From assembly GCA_023055505.1 (NCBI GenBank), contig JALIRH010000023.1:8128423-8192422 (forward strand): 64,000 nucleotides of DNA. Reading direction: 5' to 3'. Each line of letters opens with the position of its first letter. Positions within the stretch are counted from its first letter, which is position 1. The stretch is from Callipepla californica brunnescens (Eukaryota; Chordata; Aves; Galliformes; Odontophoridae). Below are positions 60,433-64,000 of this stretch, piece after piece. Below the pieces are notes generated by a model. It searched no databases, had not been told where the DNA came from, and saw only the letters and a list, made by a program, of their open reading frames with translations. A program made the translations under genes and the position numbers.

Positions 60433-61831
60433 TGTGCCTCCCAGCGTATCTTTTCCCTGACTTGATGTTCATTTTTATATCTATTGTAGAATTATAGGAG
60501 TTTCCCAACTTTGCTCTTTGTACCTTCAGGAATATGAAGATCATTTAATGTTCAACCTGTGAAGAAATTATAGATGCAATACTGAAGCAGTTACAGAAAA
60601 TCTTAGATACTTTTAAGAAAATAAACAAGTAGATGTAACTGCTCCTCAGACCAGGAAAGGAAAGTATGCAGCATCATCTTTCTATCTGGTTATATTAAGG
60701 TATGTCATTATTTTTAGTTATCAATTTAAAAATAGGTTTACAAATTTTGTGTTGAGCTTTTCAGTGCTGTTGGGTTCTTCAGCAACAATTTCTAGCGCTA
60801 CATTATGAAACATCAAGTGCCTTAGGCAACAAGCTATTTAACTACAAGTCTCCTACATCATTTAGCATTAAAGAAGTTAATTTTTGAAACAGTGATCAGA
60901 TTAGTGACCAGCAAGTGCAGAAAAAGCCCTCATTAAAGTCCAGAGTAGATTTTTAATAATAGATTTTCAGGAGACAGTTTTCAACATTTCAGCTTTAATT
61001 TTGGAGTAATCCAGTACATCTGCATTTTGCATGGCAGGTAGCTCAGTGACAGAGGTGAAACTTACCATCAAGAGCAGTCAGTGCAGCTGGTAACCATGTC
61101 ACTGGCATGACAGTGAACACTCAGACTCAGAGAACACTCTATAAAGAAATGTTAAGGAAATCTGTGTAGACCTCAAATCACATCACTATCCTTCTGATTT
61201 TTAATATTTAGTTCCTCTTTAAAAGACACAGATCATCATGATATGAAGGACCTCCATGGAATTAGAAGAGTAAGGGAAGTTTCCATCATTTCATCAGGCC
61301 AAGAGAATTCAGATTACTGGAAACTGGTCACTAAAAGCCTGTCCCCTCTTTTCCTGCCTCATGTCTTATAATCAGTACTTGTAAATATTAAAAGAGCCAG
61401 AAGGCAACTATTAAAGTATTATCAGGCACTGTAAAGATTAGACTGTCTTGCATTTTTTTCTTTCTGAGTTTCAGCCATTCAGTGATAAATTTGGCAGTGC
61501 TTTCTGTATTTGCATAGAGTTGACATACCAGGTACATCTGATGAAAGAACCTAGGTAAACTGCAAAATGGCAATCAAATTCCTGGAGCATACACTGAAAA
61601 AAGATTTGCTTTGTCACTACTCAAAGAGAAAACAGGCTTGGGTCTTTCAAAATTCATATTAATATGTTTTGATGACTTGTTACTAGTTAACCATGAGTCT
61701 TTTGATCTCCTGATTTTGATAGACAATGACCCTGTCATCATATCAAAGCACCTCCTATTGCAGTAAATGGAGAAGTACAACTCTATAGAGATATCCTTAG
61801 AACAAAGTGTGCATACATGGACAAGGAAGAC

Positions 61832-61851
61832 AAAAAAAAAAAAAAAAAAAA
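61832..61851. repeat. Poly-A homopolymer (A20)
   Basis: Uninterrupted A20 with no polyadenylation signal upstream. Confidence 0.92.
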
Positions 61852-63825
61852 GGCTCTATAGCATCTAGCCTATTTTGGGTTTTTATGTACTAAAAATAGA
61901 ATTGTGTCATGAGACCCATTTACAACATGGTCACAGTGTTGAGTGCAGCTGGTAACCTTAACCTTTAAGCCTTGCTGTGGAACGTAGTTATGGACCCATC
62001 AACACAACAAAGTAGAACCATATTGTATTTGAGTCAGAGGATAACTATATTTGTCCCTTGTCACAGCTGTGATTTTAACACGGACAAGACCTTCCAAAGC
62101 CCAAAGTATAGTATTGTATGTCTTGCTCACTAATAATACTTGCTGCTGCTTCTGTTGTTGTAGGAGAGCCACCTGCTGTTCCCATTTCTTTTGTAAAGCA
62201 GTCCCTTTAGCAGTAACATCAGTAGTTGTGGGAAGCACTAATACAGACTGTTAATTGGATACAGTAAGTGACAGTTTGCATAGCAAACTTTTATCTTTGT
62301 TGAGAATGACAAGAAATAAATCTTCAAAGAGCAGTGTTTGCTCTCAGAAACCACCTGGTTATTCTGGTTCTTTCTGATGCTAGTAAATGTCACAGCTGTT
62401 AAAGAGCCTCCCTTCAGCTTTTTCTACTGATGTAAACTTGACATGTGGAGATGACACCATTGAGACTGACACCTCTACATTATTGCCAGTGTCAGGTGAT
62501 AAACCCAGCCAGAGACATGAAGAAATGGGCATCCTGAGAGGAGCAGGGTGATCTCTACAGCAACACATTGCAGGGTCATGGCTGTGACAGACTACTTTTG
62601 CCTCCATGTACCACACGCAACCTACCCTGTAGACTTTAGGGTGTTCAGAAAGTGGCTTATAGCTCTGTTGTGCAGAAGACCTTTAAATCTTTTTACCTCT
62701 TAGAGGACTCTACAAGATCTTGAAGAAGTATCAGTAATCTCCCTTGGTGTGCTTTGTTTCAACTGGAGAACTGCTACCCTCCATGTCCTCTTTTTCCCCA
62801 TATCATAATGAACCAGAAAGGGATGCACAGAGTGCTCTCAAGAAGAGCAGCCAAAGTGCATTTTCTTTGAAATCTTTGGAGGGGAAAACTGGAAGAAAGG
62901 CACATCTCCTTCAGAACACAGCACAGCTTTCTGGAACAACGCTTTTACCACGAGAGACAATGACACACCATCAGGATGACAATTCACAAACAAAGAATAA
63001 AAAGATAAATACAACTGCCCAAGTGGGGAGAGTGTGAAACTTTCAAAATATTGTGAATGGTGCCTACACACTTCAGAGACTGATGTGCTAATTGCAGAGT
63101 GAGGTAGGGACTACAGACATGGGAGAGGGGAAGCAATGGTCCCTCTCAGCTGGGGTCCCATGCTGTTCCCCTTTTCAGGCTGTGAATACAGAAAGAGAAG
63201 GTACATTGAGCACTGTGATGAACTTCTTTGCTTTAAGAGTTCTATTTGCAGCAGTTGTACCTCCTGACCTCCCCAACTCTGAAAACCGTCTGCAGTGCTT
63301 GATACCTCCTTAGTATTCTCTTTTCACTGAGAAGCAGAAGCAGAGGTGGAGAGTCTAGGAGGTGAACAGGCACAAATATATGTCACAACATAAAAATGAC
63401 ACTCTGGAGTGAAGTGTCAATGTCACCCTGGGCTGGTGTGGAGATACCATCAGTGGTGACTGCAGCCCTCAGCTTCTTCACTGCTTTCATCTGCAGGAAG
63501 GTGACACAAGGCCTGGGGCAGGAGTCGCTCTCTGCTAATTCCACCCCTCCAAATGTATGCACGCAGGTTGGGTTGCTGCTCATGTGTAGCATTATCCTAG
63601 AGAAGCCGGTCACACTGACTGCAGAGCCTGAGGGGATACACATTGCTGCCTGCAGCTACAGCCCTGTGGTTTTCAGGGAGCTGCCGCTACTGCTCAGCAC
63701 ACAGAGGAATAGGTGCAGAAAGTATTCGCATTTGTTAGCTAATTCCAGTACTTACTAATGAAGATATTGCCTTCCTTTTTCCCTTCTGCAGTTTTACACC
63801 ACCTTATGGGGTTTTTTTTTGTTCA

Positions 63826-63842
63826 TTTGTTTGTTTGTTTTT
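63826..63842. repeat. (TTTG)n short tandem repeat
   Basis: About four TTTG units following a T10 run at 63812-63820. Confidence 0.85.
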
Positions 63843-64000
63843 GAGTCTGTCTGTATTTATTCCCAAAGGTAGAAAGTAGTTTCAGTAATTCCAAAATAGT
63901 CAACATCTAACCAGCTTGGATTCTCAGACAGAACTGCTGTTCTTGTGCTTTTTTTGCTTCCAAAAAGCAATACATCATTTTTCTTCCTACAGACTCTTTC

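Larger units (their letters stand above)
52059..64000. other. About 12 kb mostly unassigned DNA
   Basis: One doubtful CR1 end at about 53750-53782, a homopurine tract at 55347-55391, short simple repeats (60415-60432, 61832-61851, 63826-63842) and a candidate non-coding exon at 59012-59163. Open frames up to 120 codons (57083-57430 and 63396-63758, plus strand) have no family features. No gene is supported. Confidence 0.5.

Noticed and set aside
1..64000. LTR retrotransposon or endogenous retrovirus
   Set aside because: No gag, protease, pol or env motifs outside the CR1 RT pieces, and no paired direct repeats with TG..CA ends that I could see.
1..64000. tRNA, 5S, U-type snRNA, 7SK or CRISPR array
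   Set aside because: No cloverleaf with A/B boxes, no recognisable snRNA start, and no regularly spaced direct repeats.

Overview
The window reads as nuclear DNA from a bird. The main evidence is a set of CR1 LINE fragments that carry the CR1 3' terminus: a phrase close to 'gatgatctttaaggtcc..ccaaccc' followed by a short tandem run of ATTCTATG-like octamers, seen on both strands. Other support is AT-rich single-copy-looking DNA, low repeat density, no Alu/B1/L1-type elements, and one clear fossil MIR SINE. A galliform such as chicken, turkey or quail is plausible, but the sequence alone does not fix the species.

I find no convincing protein-coding gene, tRNA, rRNA, snRNA or CRISPR array. The longest open frames (about 100-120 codons) are scattered over both strands, resemble no family I know and are about what chance gives in 64 kb. 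The only frames with recognisable protein similarity are decayed pieces of CR1 ORF2 (reverse transcriptase) at 7.96-8.09, 20.84-21.08, 33.24-33.42 and 45.71-46.03 kb. The window is best described as a gene desert or the interior of a very long intron.

Layout. 0-4 kb: two short CR1 3' ends and a perfect 10-bp hairpin. 4-8 kb: a possible MIR, then unassigned DNA. 7.96-8.22 kb: a CR1 reverse-transcriptase fragment just upstream of a long pyrimidine tract. 9.4-9.9 kb: a possible non-coding exon and a CR1 3' end. 9.9-19.8 kb: about 10 kb with no recognisable transposon. 19.8-21.5 kb: a CR1 cluster, including an old CR1 split by a younger one. 21.5-31.4 kb: unassigned DNA with the MIR at 30 kb. 31.4-35.2 kb: a (TATC)11 microsatellite and CR1 pieces, one with a large internal deletion. 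36.8 kb: an A29 plus CAA-rich composite repeat. 45.4-46.2 kb: the longest single CR1 copy. 47.3 kb: a canonical G-quadruplex motif. 52.0 kb: the last clear CR1 3' end. 52-64 kb: unassigned DNA with a possible non-coding exon at 59.0 kb and a slightly GC-richer patch at 63.4-63.75 kb.

I found no undescribed biological system that the sequence can support. The most solid observations are structural: the nested CR1s at 20.6-21.5 kb, the internally deleted CR1 at 33.1-33.4 kb, the MIR fossil, and several non-B-DNA candidates. Elements were recognised by eye against remembered family features, so boundaries are approximate, usually within 5-20 bases.
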